Under the pieces are notes generated by a model. The model was not told the DNA's origin, did no database searches, and saw only the letters and a list, made by a program, of their open reading frames with translations. A stretch of 58,421 nt of DNA, taken from positions 10,587 to 69,007 of the forward strand of contig NZ_JARIXP010000012.1 of NCBI RefSeq assembly GCF_029269265.1, read 5' to 3'. Each line of letters opens with the position of its first letter. Position 1 is the first letter of the stretch. The stretch comes from Rheinheimera sp. 1928-s. GTDB lineage: Bacteria; Pseudomonadota; Gammaproteobacteria; Enterobacterales; Alteromonadaceae. This document shows positions 8,903-17,112 of this stretch, in pieces. The position numbers and the translations under genes are program-made.

Positions 8903-8953
8903 TGTGTGGATTAAGTGACAACAGCCTTGAAAGCTTATGCGGAAATCCACACA
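8903..8953. promoter_or_regulatory. separated inverted repeat, candidate activator site for dctA
   Basis: TGTGTGGATT at 8903-8912 is repeated exactly in inverted orientation at 8944-8953, with 31 bases between. It lies roughly 100-150 bases upstream of the predicted dctA start point, the usual distance for upstream activator sequences bound by NtrC-type proteins. Binding by DctD is an inference; a long-loop hairpin ending the dctD transcript is the alternative. Confidence 0.45.
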
Positions 8954-9023
8954 CGAGTTCTCATCAATCGAATAACGCCTATTCAAATCATTGATTTTAA
9001 AGGATTATATCAAACCAAAAAAG

Positions 9024-9040
9024 CTGGCTTCCTCTTTGCT
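9024..9040 (+). promoter_or_regulatory. sigma-54 (-24/-12) promoter of dctA
   Basis: CTGGCTTCCTCTTTGCT matches the RpoN consensus TGGCAC-N5-TTGC with exact spacing: TGGC at 9025-9028, TTGC at 9036-9039. The predicted transcription start is near 9051, about 40 bases before the dctA ATG. The adjacent gene for a GAFTGA-containing activator makes this assignment strong. Confidence 0.8.
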
Positions 9041-9090
9041 ATTGACTGTCTGACAGGGAGATTTTCTCCATAACCAGAGAGACAATAACA

Positions 9091-10407
9091 ATGAAAAACA
9101 GAGCCATAAAGCTGTTATCCAGCCTTTATATCCAGGTGTTACTCGCCATCAGTATAGGTATCTTTTTAGGTCATTTTTACCCGGAACTTGGCACTGCCAT
9201 GCAGCCTCTGGGTACAGCTTTTATCAAGCTGATTAAAATGATTATCGCGCCCATTATCTTTTGTACCGTAGTTGTGGGTATAGCAGGTATGGAAGATATG
9301 AAAAAAGTAGGCAAAACGGGTGGTTATGCCCTGCTCTATTTTGAAATTGTCACGACCATCGCTTTAGTCATAGGTTTAGTGGTGATTAATGTCGTCAAGC
9401 CTGGTGTCGGCATGCACATAGATCCCGCCAGTCTGGATCAACAATCCATCAGCAAATACACTGCGCCGGATCAGATGCAAAGTACCACAGACTTTCTGCT
9501 GAATGTGATCCCAAGCAGCGTATTTGATGCCTTTGCCCGTGGCGATATGCTGCAAGTGCTGTTTTTCTCTATCCTGTTTGGTTTTGCTTTGCAGCGTTTG
9601 GGTGGCCGACAAAACCTGATTTTTGGTTATGTGGAAAAAAGCTCAGAAGTATTATTTGCCATAGTGCATATGCTGATGAAAGTCGCCCCTATTGGTGCTT
9701 TTGGTGCCATGGCCTTTACCATAGGTAAATACGGCATTGCGACTTTATGGTCGTTAGCCGGCTTAATGGCCACCTTTTACATCACCTGCCTGCTGTTTAT
9801 TTTTGTTGTGTTAGGTGCTATTTGCCGCTACCACGGTTTTTCAATTACCAAATTTATTCGCTATATCAAAGAAGAGTTGCTGATCGTCTTAGGCACATCC
9901 TCTTCTGAATCTGTGTTGCCACGTATGATGGCAAAGCTGGAAAAACTAGGTGCGACTAAATCCACAGTAGGTTTAGTGATCCCAACAGGATATTCCTTTA
10001 ACCTCGATGGCACCGCTATTTATCTGACCATGGCTGCTGTGTTTATTGCACAAGCTACCGACACTCCAATGGATTTAACCCAGCAGCTGACCTTGCTGGC
10101 TGTATTACTGGTGACATCCAAAGGTGCAGCTGGAGTCACTGGCAGTGGTTTTATTGTATTAGCCGCTACTTTAGCTTCCGTAGGTTCTGTACCAGTGGCT
10201 GGTATCGCCTTAATTTTAGGTATAGACAGATTTATGTCTGAAGCCAGAGCTTTAACGAATTTAATTGGTAACGGTGTCGCCACTCTGGTGGTGTCCAAAT
10301 GGTGCGGTGAATTGGATATGCAACAACTGGATAAGGAGCTGGCTCAGGGAGCAACTCCTCAACAAACGACTCAGACAGTGACGACAGCTGAGGTGCAACA
10401 TGGTTAA
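9091..10407 (+). CDS. dctA: C4-dicarboxylate:cation symporter DctA
   Basis: A 438-residue inner-membrane transporter of the DAACS family (SLC1 fold). Recognisable segments are [12 protein letters not shown] near the N-terminus, [18 protein letters not shown], the serine-rich re-entrant loop [11 protein letters not shown], the [16 protein letters not shown] signature and [19 protein letters not shown]. It brings succinate, fumarate and malate into the cell with cations. It is preceded by a sigma-54 promoter and the dctBD genes, and its last 8 bases overlap the porin gene start, so the two are co-translated. Confidence 0.96.
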   Translation: MKNRAIKLLSSLYIQVLLAISIGIFLGHFYPELGTAMQPLGTAFIKLIKMIIAPIIFCTVVVGIAGMEDMKKVGKTGGYALLYFEIVTTIALVIGLVVINVVKPGVGMHIDPASLDQQSISKYTAPDQMQSTTDFLLNVIPSSVFDAFARGDMLQVLFFSILFGFALQRLGGRQNLIFGYVEKSSEVLFAIVHMLMKVAPIGAFGAMAFTIGKYGIATLWSLAGLMATFYITCLLFIFVVLGAICRYHGFSITKFIRYIKEELLIVLGTSSSESVLPRMMAKLEKLGATKSTVGLVIPTGYSFNLDGTAIYLTMAAVFIAQATDTPMDLTQQLTLLAVLLVTSKGAAGVTGSGFIVLAATLASVGSVPVAGIALILGIDRFMSEARALTNLIGNGVATLVVSKWCGELDMQQLDKELAQGATPQQTTQTVTTAEVQHG

Positions 10408-11359
10408 ATCTTCTTTGCCTGCAGCTATCTGTTGCACTCTGGCTTTTGCAACCTCAAACGTCAGCGCTTTTGAATGGGATTGGTACGGTAAACTTGAATT
10501 ACAGGCGCTGGATGTTGATAAAGGACTCTACCGCTATGCCGACCAAGGTCGGCAGATTGAAGCGCCATTTTCCCGCTTAGGCATGAAGGCTAAACATCAA
10601 TTGACGGATGGGCTGGCCATTGTAGCTGTGTACGAGTGGCAGGTGAATGGCCTGGATGATGCCAACAGGGATCAGCGCCTGGGTTCACGCAACACTTACA
10701 TTGGTGTCGCCGGTACCTATGGGGAACTGGTGTTTGGTAAAAACGACACCAAGTTTAAAAAGTCTGAAGGAAAAATCGATTTATTTAACGAAACTCTTGC
10801 CGATATGGCGCAAATTACGCCGGGTCAGGACCGCCTGGAAAATTTGGTGAGTTATCAGTCTCCAATCATTGAAGGTTTTAATTTATCAGCAACCTGGCAG
10901 ACGGGTGCCAGCGACGAAATAGCCGGAGGTTATGATTGGGTGCTGGGTTATGGTGATCCGGCGTTCAAAAAATATCCTGTCTATCTGGCGTATGGCCGCA
11001 CGGATGAACTGAATAATATCACCGCAGAGCGCTTGTTAGCTCAGATGCCTTTATGGCAGTTGGATGGCGCTGTGCTTGCCGCAGGTTTAATGTATCAGCA
11101 CAGCGAACATCTGATACGCAACATCGAAGGCGATGCCTGGCTGGCGCAACTGAGTTATCAACGAGCTGATTGGACCTACAAATGGCAGTGGCAGCAAGAT
11201 GATAGTCAAACCCGACATGCAGAAAAAGCGCGTTTGCATACTATTGGGGTTGATTATCAATGGCGAAAAAATTTGACGGCCTATCTACTTCTGTCCACAC
11301 TCAATTTTGAAACCGATCATGATCATGCCGCCGCTCTAGGTATGAAGTTTTTCTTCTGA
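10400..11359 (+). CDS. outer-membrane porin of the general Gram-negative type
   Basis: A 319-residue protein with a signal peptide (cleavage probably after NVSA) and a beta-barrel sequence pattern: [15 protein letters not shown] at the start, [21 protein letters not shown] in the early strands and a final strand ending in aromatic residues (MKFFF) as outer-membrane proteins need. The start ATG overlaps the end of dctA by 8 bases. The context suggests that it lets dicarboxylates cross the outer membrane and is induced together with dctA; that role is inferred from position only. Confidence 0.85.
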   Translation: MVKSSLPAAICCTLAFATSNVSAFEWDWYGKLELQALDVDKGLYRYADQGRQIEAPFSRLGMKAKHQLTDGLAIVAVYEWQVNGLDDANRDQRLGSRNTYIGVAGTYGELVFGKNDTKFKKSEGKIDLFNETLADMAQITPGQDRLENLVSYQSPIIEGFNLSATWQTGASDEIAGGYDWVLGYGDPAFKKYPVYLAYGRTDELNNITAERLLAQMPLWQLDGAVLAAGLMYQHSEHLIRNIEGDAWLAQLSYQRADWTYKWQWQQDDSQTRHAEKARLHTIGVDYQWRKNLTAYLLLSTLNFETDHDHAAALGMKFFF

Positions 11360-11363
11360 TCCC

Positions 11364-11389
11364 ACCGGAGCCTGGCTCCGGTTTCTTTT
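11364..11389 (+). terminator. terminator after the dctA-porin unit
   Basis: ACCGGAGCC and GGCTCCGGT (11364-11372 and 11374-11382) are perfect complements around one base and are followed by a T-rich run. It lies 5 bases past the porin stop and separates this unit from the SLC13 gene, although read-through is possible. Confidence 0.8.
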
Positions 11390-11403
11390 CATAAGGATTT
11401 AAT

Positions 11404-12822
11404 ATGTCGCCTTTTTCAAGCCGCTTACTACTACTCTGTGGCCCTTTATTACTCTTGCTGACTATTCTTTTACCTCCTCCCGCAGCACAAATGAGTCAAC
11501 CCGCCTGGATGGTGACGGGTTTAATGGCTTGGATGGTGCTCTGGTGGATCACCGAAATAGTGCCTATCCCTGTGACATCCTTGTTACCTATGATTTTTAT
11601 CCCCCTGCTTGGCATAGATAAGCTGGACGCCGCGACCTCTCCTTATGCGCATCCGTTGATTTTTCTGTTTTTGGGCGGTTTTTTTCTGTCCATTGCGATG
11701 GAAAAAACGGTATTGCATAAACGTATTGCTTTGAAAGCACTGTCGATGGTGGGATCTTCACCTGGTTTGCAAATTGCGGCTGTGATGGCTGTCACTGCCT
11801 TTTTATCGATGTGGATGTCCAATACAGCCACAGCTGTGATGATGCTGCCTATAGGTTTATCTATTATCGCTATGGCAAACGCCTCAACACAGGACCACTT
11901 TGGCAAAGCTGTCTTGCTTGGTATCGCCTATAGTGCCAGCATAGGTGGGATTGCCACCTTAATTGGTACCCCGCCGAATGCCTTATTGGCTGCTTATTTA
12001 TCAAAAAGTTATGGTATTCAAATCAGCTTTGCCGACTGGATGATATTGGGTGTGCCTTTGGCTTTGACTATGTTGGTTGTGTGCTGGGTTTGGCTGACTA
12101 AAATCCATTTTCGTATGCCCAAAACTGATCTTGCTCAGAATGACACACCCGCTCAATTAAAAGCCTTAGGTGAGATGTCACGTTCACAAAAATTAGTGTT
12201 AATGGTATTCGCGCTGGCCGCATTAAGCTGGATCAGCCAGCAGTGGCTGGTGAAATGGACCGGCTTACCTGTCAGTGACACAGTGATCGCCCTTTGTGCT
12301 GCTGCTCTATTATTTGTATTACCAGGGGAAAAAGGCTCTGGCACCGCACTTTTAGAATGGAAAGATAGTCAAAATCTGCCATGGGGCGTGTTATTGCTGT
12401 TTGGAGGCGGCCTGAGTATGGCTGACCAAATACAAAAAACCGGTGTGGCTGAACTATTAGCACAACAACTGCAACTATTGGAAGGTGTACCTCCTGTATT
12501 GCTGTTGGTTGCAGTGACTAGTCTGATCATCTTTTTGACTGAAGTCACCAGCAATACAGCGACAGCTGCGGCTTTTCTGCCGCTATTAGGCCCTGTCGCT
12601 ATGTCTATGGAGTTGTCTCCGCTTTATCTGGTGGTGCCAGCTGCACTGGCTGCGAGCTTCGCCTTTATGATGCCAGTCGCCACCCCACCTAATGCCATCG
12701 TCTTTGCCTCAGGCAAGCTGCAAATCAAGGATATGGTCAGAGCAGGTTTAGTACTGAATCTGATCGGTATAGTGACTATTAGCTTGTTTAGTCTGTGGTT
12801 AGGGCCACAGCTGGTGAGATAG
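11404..12822 (+). CDS. DASS/SLC13-family dicarboxylate (anion) symporter
   Basis: A 472-residue membrane protein with about a dozen hydrophobic segments. The duplicated SNT motifs of the DASS family are both present: MSNTATAVMMLPIGLS in the first half and TSNTATAAAFLPLLGPVA in the second. WWITEIVPIPVTSLLP near the N-terminus and ATPPNAIVFASG near the C-terminus are also family marks. These transporters move C4-dicarboxylates, citrate or sulfate with sodium. Position after dctBD-dctA-porin favours a dicarboxylate substrate; the exact ion and substrate cannot be read from the sequence. Confidence 0.92.
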   Translation: MSPFSSRLLLLCGPLLLLLTILLPPPAAQMSQPAWMVTGLMAWMVLWWITEIVPIPVTSLLPMIFIPLLGIDKLDAATSPYAHPLIFLFLGGFFLSIAMEKTVLHKRIALKALSMVGSSPGLQIAAVMAVTAFLSMWMSNTATAVMMLPIGLSIIAMANASTQDHFGKAVLLGIAYSASIGGIATLIGTPPNALLAAYLSKSYGIQISFADWMILGVPLALTMLVVCWVWLTKIHFRMPKTDLAQNDTPAQLKALGEMSRSQKLVLMVFALAALSWISQQWLVKWTGLPVSDTVIALCAAALLFVLPGEKGSGTALLEWKDSQNLPWGVLLLFGGGLSMADQIQKTGVAELLAQQLQLLEGVPPVLLLVAVTSLIIFLTEVTSNTATAAAFLPLLGPVAMSMELSPLYLVVPAALAASFAFMMPVATPPNAIVFASGKLQIKDMVRAGLVLNLIGIVTISLFSLWLGPQLVR

Positions 12823-12845
12823 GATTACCTGCAGTCTTTGTGAAG

Positions 12846-12868
12846 AAGCGGTCTGTGGCCGCTTTTTT
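12846..12868 (+). terminator. terminator of the SLC13 gene
   Basis: Stem AAGCGG/CCGCTT (12846-12851 with 12859-12864) with a 7-base loop and six T residues, 23 bases after the stop codon. Confidence 0.85.
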
Positions 12869-12910
12869 AACAATAAATAACACGACCATAGTTTTTCAGA
12901 ATCTAAAACG

Positions 12911-12939
12911 CAAAAAAGCAGCCCTAAGGCTGCTTTTTT
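12911..12939 (-). terminator. terminator of the tRNA operon
   Basis: AAAAAAGCAGCC at 12912-12923 pairs perfectly with GGCTGCTTTTTT at 12928-12939, loop CTAA. Read on the minus strand it follows the last tRNA-Gly by 6 bases and ends in six U residues. It is symmetric and could also stop plus-strand read-through. Confidence 0.9.
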
Positions 12940-12945
12940 CAAATT

Positions 12946-13021
12946 TGGAGCGGGCAACGAGGCTCGAACTCGTGACCTCGACCTTGGCAAGGTCGCGCTC
13001 TACCAACTGAGCTATGCCCGC
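12946..13021 (-). tRNA. tRNA-Gly (GCC), second copy
   Basis: A 76-base cloverleaf read on the minus strand, starting GCGGGCATAGCTCAG and ending with an encoded CCA (TGG at 12946-12948 on the plus strand). The anticodon loop TTGCCAA gives anticodon GCC. It is identical over its whole length to the copy at 13330-13405. It is the last gene of a four-tRNA minus-strand operon. Confidence 0.97.
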
Positions 13022-13096
13022 TTAGGCACTTTGCAGATAACAACCTGCTTTGGTATTTGTTGTTCTTTAGACCATCCCAACATCTTATTATTGAGA

Positions 13097-13183
13097 TGGT
13101 GCCCGGGGCCGGACTTGAACCGGCACGCCCTTTCGAGCGAGGGATTTTAAATCCCTTGTGTCTACCGATTTCACCACCCGGGC
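13097..13183 (-). tRNA. tRNA-Leu (TAA)
   Basis: An 87-base class II tRNA on the minus strand with acceptor GCCCGGG/CCCGGGC, anticodon loop TTTAAAA (anticodon TAA), a long variable arm and an encoded CCA. It corresponds to leuZ in the E. coli glyW-cysT-leuZ operon. Confidence 0.97.
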
Positions 13184-13240
13184 AAACACTTTTCTATTTT
13201 GCATTACAGCCAACAGCACTAAACCAAGTACAGCATTTAA

Positions 13241-13314
13241 TGGAGGCGGGTCCCGGAGTCGAACCGAGGTGGACGGATTTGCAATCCGCTGCATGGCCAT
13301 TCTGCCAACCCGCC
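13241..13314 (-). tRNA. tRNA-Cys (GCA)
   Basis: A 74-base cloverleaf on the minus strand with acceptor GGCGGGT, anticodon loop TTGCAAA (anticodon GCA) and encoded CCA. It takes the cysT position of the conserved pgsA-glyW-cysT-leuZ order. Confidence 0.97.
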
Positions 13315-13329
13315 ATCTGGCGTACGACT

Positions 13330-13405
13330 TGGAGCGGGCAACGAGGCTCGAACTCGTGACCTCGACCTTGGCAAGGTCGCGCTCTACCAACTGAGCTATG
13401 CCCGC
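13330..13405 (-). tRNA. tRNA-Gly (GCC), first copy
   Basis: A 76-base cloverleaf on the minus strand, anticodon GCC, encoded CCA. It is the promoter-proximal tRNA of the operon, matching glyW downstream of pgsA in E. coli, and is an exact copy of the tRNA at 12946-13021. Confidence 0.97.
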
Positions 13406-13538
13406 TTTTTACTGGCCATTCGCCGTAACACGAGACGCATTCTACTGGTTTATGCTTTTACGTCAACCACAAATTTATGCTTTTAAATTCGTTTGCTCAA
13501 AAAGTAGCTTCACTGCTGTTTTTGCAAACTTTTTCCGC

Positions 13539-14081
13539 TTATTTACTCAGCGCTGGCCAGGATGCTTTCAGATAAACCAACATAGACCAAACCGTTAATA
13601 AGGTCGCTATATACAACAGTGCCATACTTAAATCGGTCAGCCAACCCACAGGTTGCCAAATCAAGCCTATCAATGCCAACATTTGAGCAGCTGTTTTGTA
13701 TTTGCCCACTTCTGATACGGCGACCTGAGCTCGTTGCCCTACGCCTGCCATCCATTCACGCAAGGCAGAAATTAAAATCTCACGGCTAATCATAATAAAA
13801 GCCGGAATAGTCACCCACAGCGTTTGCATATCGACGGCTATCAACACCAATGCTGCAGCCACCATTAATTTGTCTGCCACCGGGTCTAAAAAAGCACCAA
13901 AAGGTGTCATCAGCTGCATCTTACGCGCCAGATAACCATCTAACATGTCGGTAATAGCCGCAAACCAAAAGGCAAAAGCAGCAAAAAAACGGGCGTGTTC
14001 CAATTCAGAGTAAAAGCAGAATAAACAAACCGGGATCAAACACAATCGGAACATAGTCAACAGATTTGGAATATTCCACAT
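13539..14081 (-). CDS. pgsA: CDP-diacylglycerol--glycerol-3-phosphate 3-phosphatidyltransferase
   Basis: A 180-residue inner-membrane enzyme making phosphatidylglycerol phosphate, the committed step to phosphatidylglycerol and cardiolipin. The CDP-alcohol phosphotransferase signature is complete: DMLDGYLAR, eight residues on a Gly (FGAF), then LDPVADK. The start MWNIPNLLTMFR at 14081 is chosen over the in-frame ATG at 14105, because it aligns with E. coli PgsA (182 aa) and has a GAGAAG ribosome site. It follows uvrC at about 30 bases and precedes the tRNA cluster, the enterobacterial order. Confidence 0.96.
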   Translation of the reverse strand: MWNIPNLLTMFRLCLIPVCLFCFYSELEHARFFAAFAFWFAAITDMLDGYLARKMQLMTPFGAFLDPVADKLMVAAALVLIAVDMQTLWVTIPAFIMISREILISALREWMAGVGQRAQVAVSEVGKYKTAAQMLALIGLIWQPVGWLTDLSMALLYIATLLTVWSMLVYLKASWPALSK

Positions 14082-14111
14082 AACACTACTTCTCAAAGTC
14101 GGCACAAATAT

Positions 14112-15926
14112 TTAGTTATTGTGACATGCCTGGTAAATCTTTTCGGCCTGTTGCCTGGAAATTCCGGGTACTGTCGCGAGTTCGTCCACTGAGGCCTGCA
14201 TCACGCCATGCAAACCACCGAGGTATTGTAACAAAGCTTGTCGGCGTTTCTCACCTACTCCGTCGATATTTTCTAACGGGCTTTTAATAATGGCTTTACC
14301 GCGTTTATTACGATGGCCAGTGATAGCAAAACGGTGCGCTTCGTCACGAATTTGCTGAATTAAATGCAAAGCTGGCGATTCAGCAGCAAGAGAAAAGCCT
14401 GCCGGGTTATCCGGCAAAATTAAAGTTTCAAGGCCAGGTTTACGACTGGTACCTTTGGCCACCCCAACCAATAATGGTCTTTTCGCAAAAGGCCAATCAC
14501 TGAAAAAGTTAATCGCTTGAGTCAACTGCCCTTGACCACCGTCTATTAAAATCAAATCCGGGATACGGCTTTCATCGGTCAGCTTGCCATAGCGCTTATT
14601 CAGCGCAAATAACATGGCTGCATAATCATCGCCAGGCGTAATGCCTTCGACATTAAAACGGCGGTATTCGCTTTTATTTGGCCCCTGCCCGTCAAACACC
14701 ACACAGGACGCTATAGTCGACTGGCCCATGGTGTGGCTGATATCAAAACACTCCATCCGATCGAGACGTTCAAGCTTTAATGTCTGTTTCAGCTCACGGT
14801 AACGCACCGCTACCTGCTCTTTGACGGACAACTTAGTGGCAGCAGCCAATTGCGCATTTTTTTGCGCTAAAGCCAGATAACGGGCTTTTTCGCCACGTTT
14901 GGCATAAACAAAACTCACTTTACGCTGCGCTAATTCACCGATCGCTTGCGCCAATTGCTCGTCATCTGCCACCTGCTCGCTTAGTACCAGCTCTTTCGGT
15001 ACCATTTGGCCTCCGGCACCACTTAAATAAAACTGGGCTAAAAAAGACGGTAGAATTTCTTCAGGTTCAGAACCTGCCGGTACTTTAGGGAAAAAGTTCT
15101 TACTGCCAAGCACCTTATGATCACGGATAAACAGCACATGAATACAGGCTACCCCATGCGACCACTCCAGTGCTATCACGTCCATTTCTTCGTGATCACC
15201 GCTGACGTACTGCTGCTCCTGCACTTTTCGTAAGCTGATGATTTGATCGCGAAACTGAGCCGCTTTTTCAAAAGCCATTTCGCTGCTGGCTTTTTCCATT
15301 TGCTGCACCAGTTGTTCAATCAACTGCTGGCTTTTTCCGGATAAAAATAGTGAGGTATTTCTAACTTCAGCGGCGTAATCTTCATCAGAGATTTTGCCAA
15401 CACAAGGTGCTGAACAGAGTTTTAACTGATACTGCAAACAAGGTCGGGTGCGGGCGCGGTAAAAGCCGTCTTCACACTGTCGGATAGGAAATACTTTTTG
15501 CAGCAGCTTTAAACTTTCCCATACAGCACCTGCGCTTGGATAAGGACCAAAATACTGACCTTCCACTTTACGAGGTCCGCGGTGTGAACTGATCCGCGGG
15601 TGTTTATGGTTGGTGATTAGAATAAATGGATAAGACTTATCGTCCCGCAGCAAAATATTGTATTTAGGCAGGTACTGCTTAATCAGGTTATTTTCTAAAA
15701 TCAGCGCTTCGGTTTCACTTTGCGTAACAGTCAGTTCTACGCTGCGAATATGGCTAACTAGAGCGCGGGTTTTACTACCGGAAATATTCTGGCGGAAATA
15801 ACTGGATAAGCGTTTTTTCAGATCTTTGGCTTTACCGACATAAATGACGGTTTCTTTCTGATCAAGCATACGATACACGCCCGGCATATGGGGCGCTGTT
15901 TTCAGGAAGCTCTTGGCGTCAAACAT
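14112..15926 (-). CDS. uvrC: excinuclease ABC subunit C (UvrC)
   Basis: A 604-residue nucleotide-excision repair nuclease that makes both incisions around a lesion bound by UvrB. Domains in order are the GIY-YIG endonuclease (PGVYRML...VIYVGKAKDLKKRLSSYF, residues about 14-50), a UVR motif near 200-235 (KASSEMAFEKAAQFRDQI), the RNase H-like C-terminal nuclease (MECFDISHTMGQ...SEYRRFNV...LILIDGGQGQ) and tandem helix-hairpin-helix DNA binding (PLENIDGVGEKRRQALLQYLGG...LATVPGISRQQAEKIY). Full length. The start codon is 11 bases from the uvrY stop, so they share a transcript. Confidence 0.97.
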   Translation of the reverse strand: MFDAKSFLKTAPHMPGVYRMLDQKETVIYVGKAKDLKKRLSSYFRQNISGSKTRALVSHIRSVELTVTQSETEALILENNLIKQYLPKYNILLRDDKSYPFILITNHKHPRISSHRGPRKVEGQYFGPYPSAGAVWESLKLLQKVFPIRQCEDGFYRARTRPCLQYQLKLCSAPCVGKISDEDYAAEVRNTSLFLSGKSQQLIEQLVQQMEKASSEMAFEKAAQFRDQIISLRKVQEQQYVSGDHEEMDVIALEWSHGVACIHVLFIRDHKVLGSKNFFPKVPAGSEPEEILPSFLAQFYLSGAGGQMVPKELVLSEQVADDEQLAQAIGELAQRKVSFVYAKRGEKARYLALAQKNAQLAAATKLSVKEQVAVRYRELKQTLKLERLDRMECFDISHTMGQSTIASCVVFDGQGPNKSEYRRFNVEGITPGDDYAAMLFALNKRYGKLTDESRIPDLILIDGGQGQLTQAINFFSDWPFAKRPLLVGVAKGTSRKPGLETLILPDNPAGFSLAAESPALHLIQQIRDEAHRFAITGHRNKRGKAIIKSPLENIDGVGEKRRQALLQYLGGLHGVMQASVDELATVPGISRQQAEKIYQACHNN

Positions 15927-15937
15927 AAGGAAACAGG

Positions 15938-16582
15938 TTATAACTTCGCAATGTCGATCATGCCATGGCGTAAAGCTAAATGCGTCAATTCAACATCGCC
16001 GCTGATATCCAGTTTTTCAAACATGCGATAGCGGTAGGAATTGACCGTTTTTGCGCTGACATTCAACTGCTCCGCTATGTCGTTGACCTTCTGACCACGG
16101 GTGATCATCAGCATAATTTGCATTTCGCGGTCAGATAATTCTTCAAAAGGGTTCTGGTTACTGCTGGTCACGCGGCTCATTGCCATCTTTTGCGCGACTT
16201 CGCCGGAGATATACCGCTCCCCTGCATGCACTTTACGTATCGCACTGACCATTTCTGAGGGAGCTGCATTTTTGGAGATAAAACCTGAAGCACCGAGTTG
16301 CATCACTTTGGTTGGAACCGGCTCCTCACAAGAGACAGATAAGGCCAGAATTTTGATTTCAGGACAATAATGCAAAATACGTTTAGTGGCCGTCATACCA
16401 CCCATGCCAGGCATATTCATATCCATCAACACCACGTCCGGTGTTTGCGCGCGACAAAATTGGATAGCGGCTTCACCAGAAATAGCTTCGCCTATAACCT
16501 TAATGCCACGTTCGTCCATTAGTATACGACTGATACCGGTCCGAACCAGCTCATGATCATCCACTAATAAAACATTAATCAA
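15938..16582 (-). CDS. uvrY: response regulator UvrY/GacA
   Basis: A 214-residue LuxR/NarL-type regulator: receiver domain with phospho-acceptor Asp54 (VVLMDMNMPGMGG) and a C-terminal helix-turn-helix (ELSDREMQIMLMITRGQKVNDIAEQLNVSAKTVNSY). In relatives it is the partner of the BarA/GacS kinase and activates CsrA-sequestering small RNAs. The start is TTG at 16582 (MINVLLVDDHELVR), with GGAGAG eight bases upstream, and E. coli UvrY has the same N-terminal sequence. The order uvrY-uvrC-pgsA is conserved in gammaproteobacteria. BarA and the small RNAs are not in the window. Confidence 0.95.
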   Translation of the reverse strand: MINVLLVDDHELVRTGISRILMDERGIKVIGEAISGEAAIQFCRAQTPDVVLMDMNMPGMGGMTATKRILHYCPEIKILALSVSCEEPVPTKVMQLGASGFISKNAAPSEMVSAIRKVHAGERYISGEVAQKMAMSRVTSSNQNPFEELSDREMQIMLMITRGQKVNDIAEQLNVSAKTVNSYRYRMFEKLDISGDVELTHLALRHGMIDIAKL

Positions 16583-16760
16583 TTTGATCTCTCCGGTGCC
16601 AAGGTGAACTACTCCAGTCTAGCTCTATTATGTCCGAGCATAAAGCAGAGACAGGCCAAAGCTCAAGCACTTCATCAGCGAATGCGATAAGTAACACAAA
16701 TTTATTGGGGATAATACAGAAAAAACTTACAAACCAATAAGATAGGAAAATTGTAGATAT

Positions 16761-16786
16761 AAAAAAACCACCTTGATGGTGGTTTT
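16761..16786 (-). terminator. terminator after tRNA-Ser
   Basis: AAAACCACC at 16764-16772 pairs with GGTGGTTTT at 16778-16786, loop of 5 bases. On the minus strand it follows tRNA-Ser directly and ends in seven U residues, isolating the tRNA from uvrY. Confidence 0.9.
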
Positions 16787-16788
16787 AA

Positions 16789-16879
16789 TGGCGGAGGGGG
16801 AGAGATTCGAACTCTCGGAAGGCTATTAACCTTCGCCGGTTTTCAAGACCGGTGCATTAAACCGCTCTGCCACCCCTCC
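16789..16879 (-). tRNA. tRNA-Ser (TGA)
   Basis: A 91-base class II tRNA read on the minus strand: acceptor GGAGGGG/CCCCTCC, anticodon loop CTTGAAA (anticodon TGA), a long variable arm with a paired stem, and encoded CCA at 16789-16791. Confidence 0.97.
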
Positions 16880-17112
16880 GCGTTGGACGTCATATTAGGG
16901 GTCTCGCCTTTTTTTGTAAAGTGCTTTTCTATCGCTTTTAATCCGTTTGCTCAGCATTTGTGCAAAGTGGTCACTTTTTGCTAATTTTCTCTGCTTTTTT
17001 ATGCGATTCGGTATGAATTAACTGTATCAGTAAAGATTAAACCGAACAAAACCTGACAGCCCTGCTGCTGTTGATTACAATAGCCAGACAACAGATCAGG
17101 ACCTTCTCTGTC

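Noticed and set aside
12795-13394. Several short reading frames across the tRNA cluster, including ones ending in ATRLELVTSTLARSRSTN
   Set aside because: They are translations of tRNA genes; this peptide is a well-known artefact of tRNA-Gly read in antisense.
16583-16788. Possible CsrB-like small RNA near uvrY
   Set aside because: No cluster of GGA hairpins and no promoter-terminator pair apart from the tRNA-Ser terminator.
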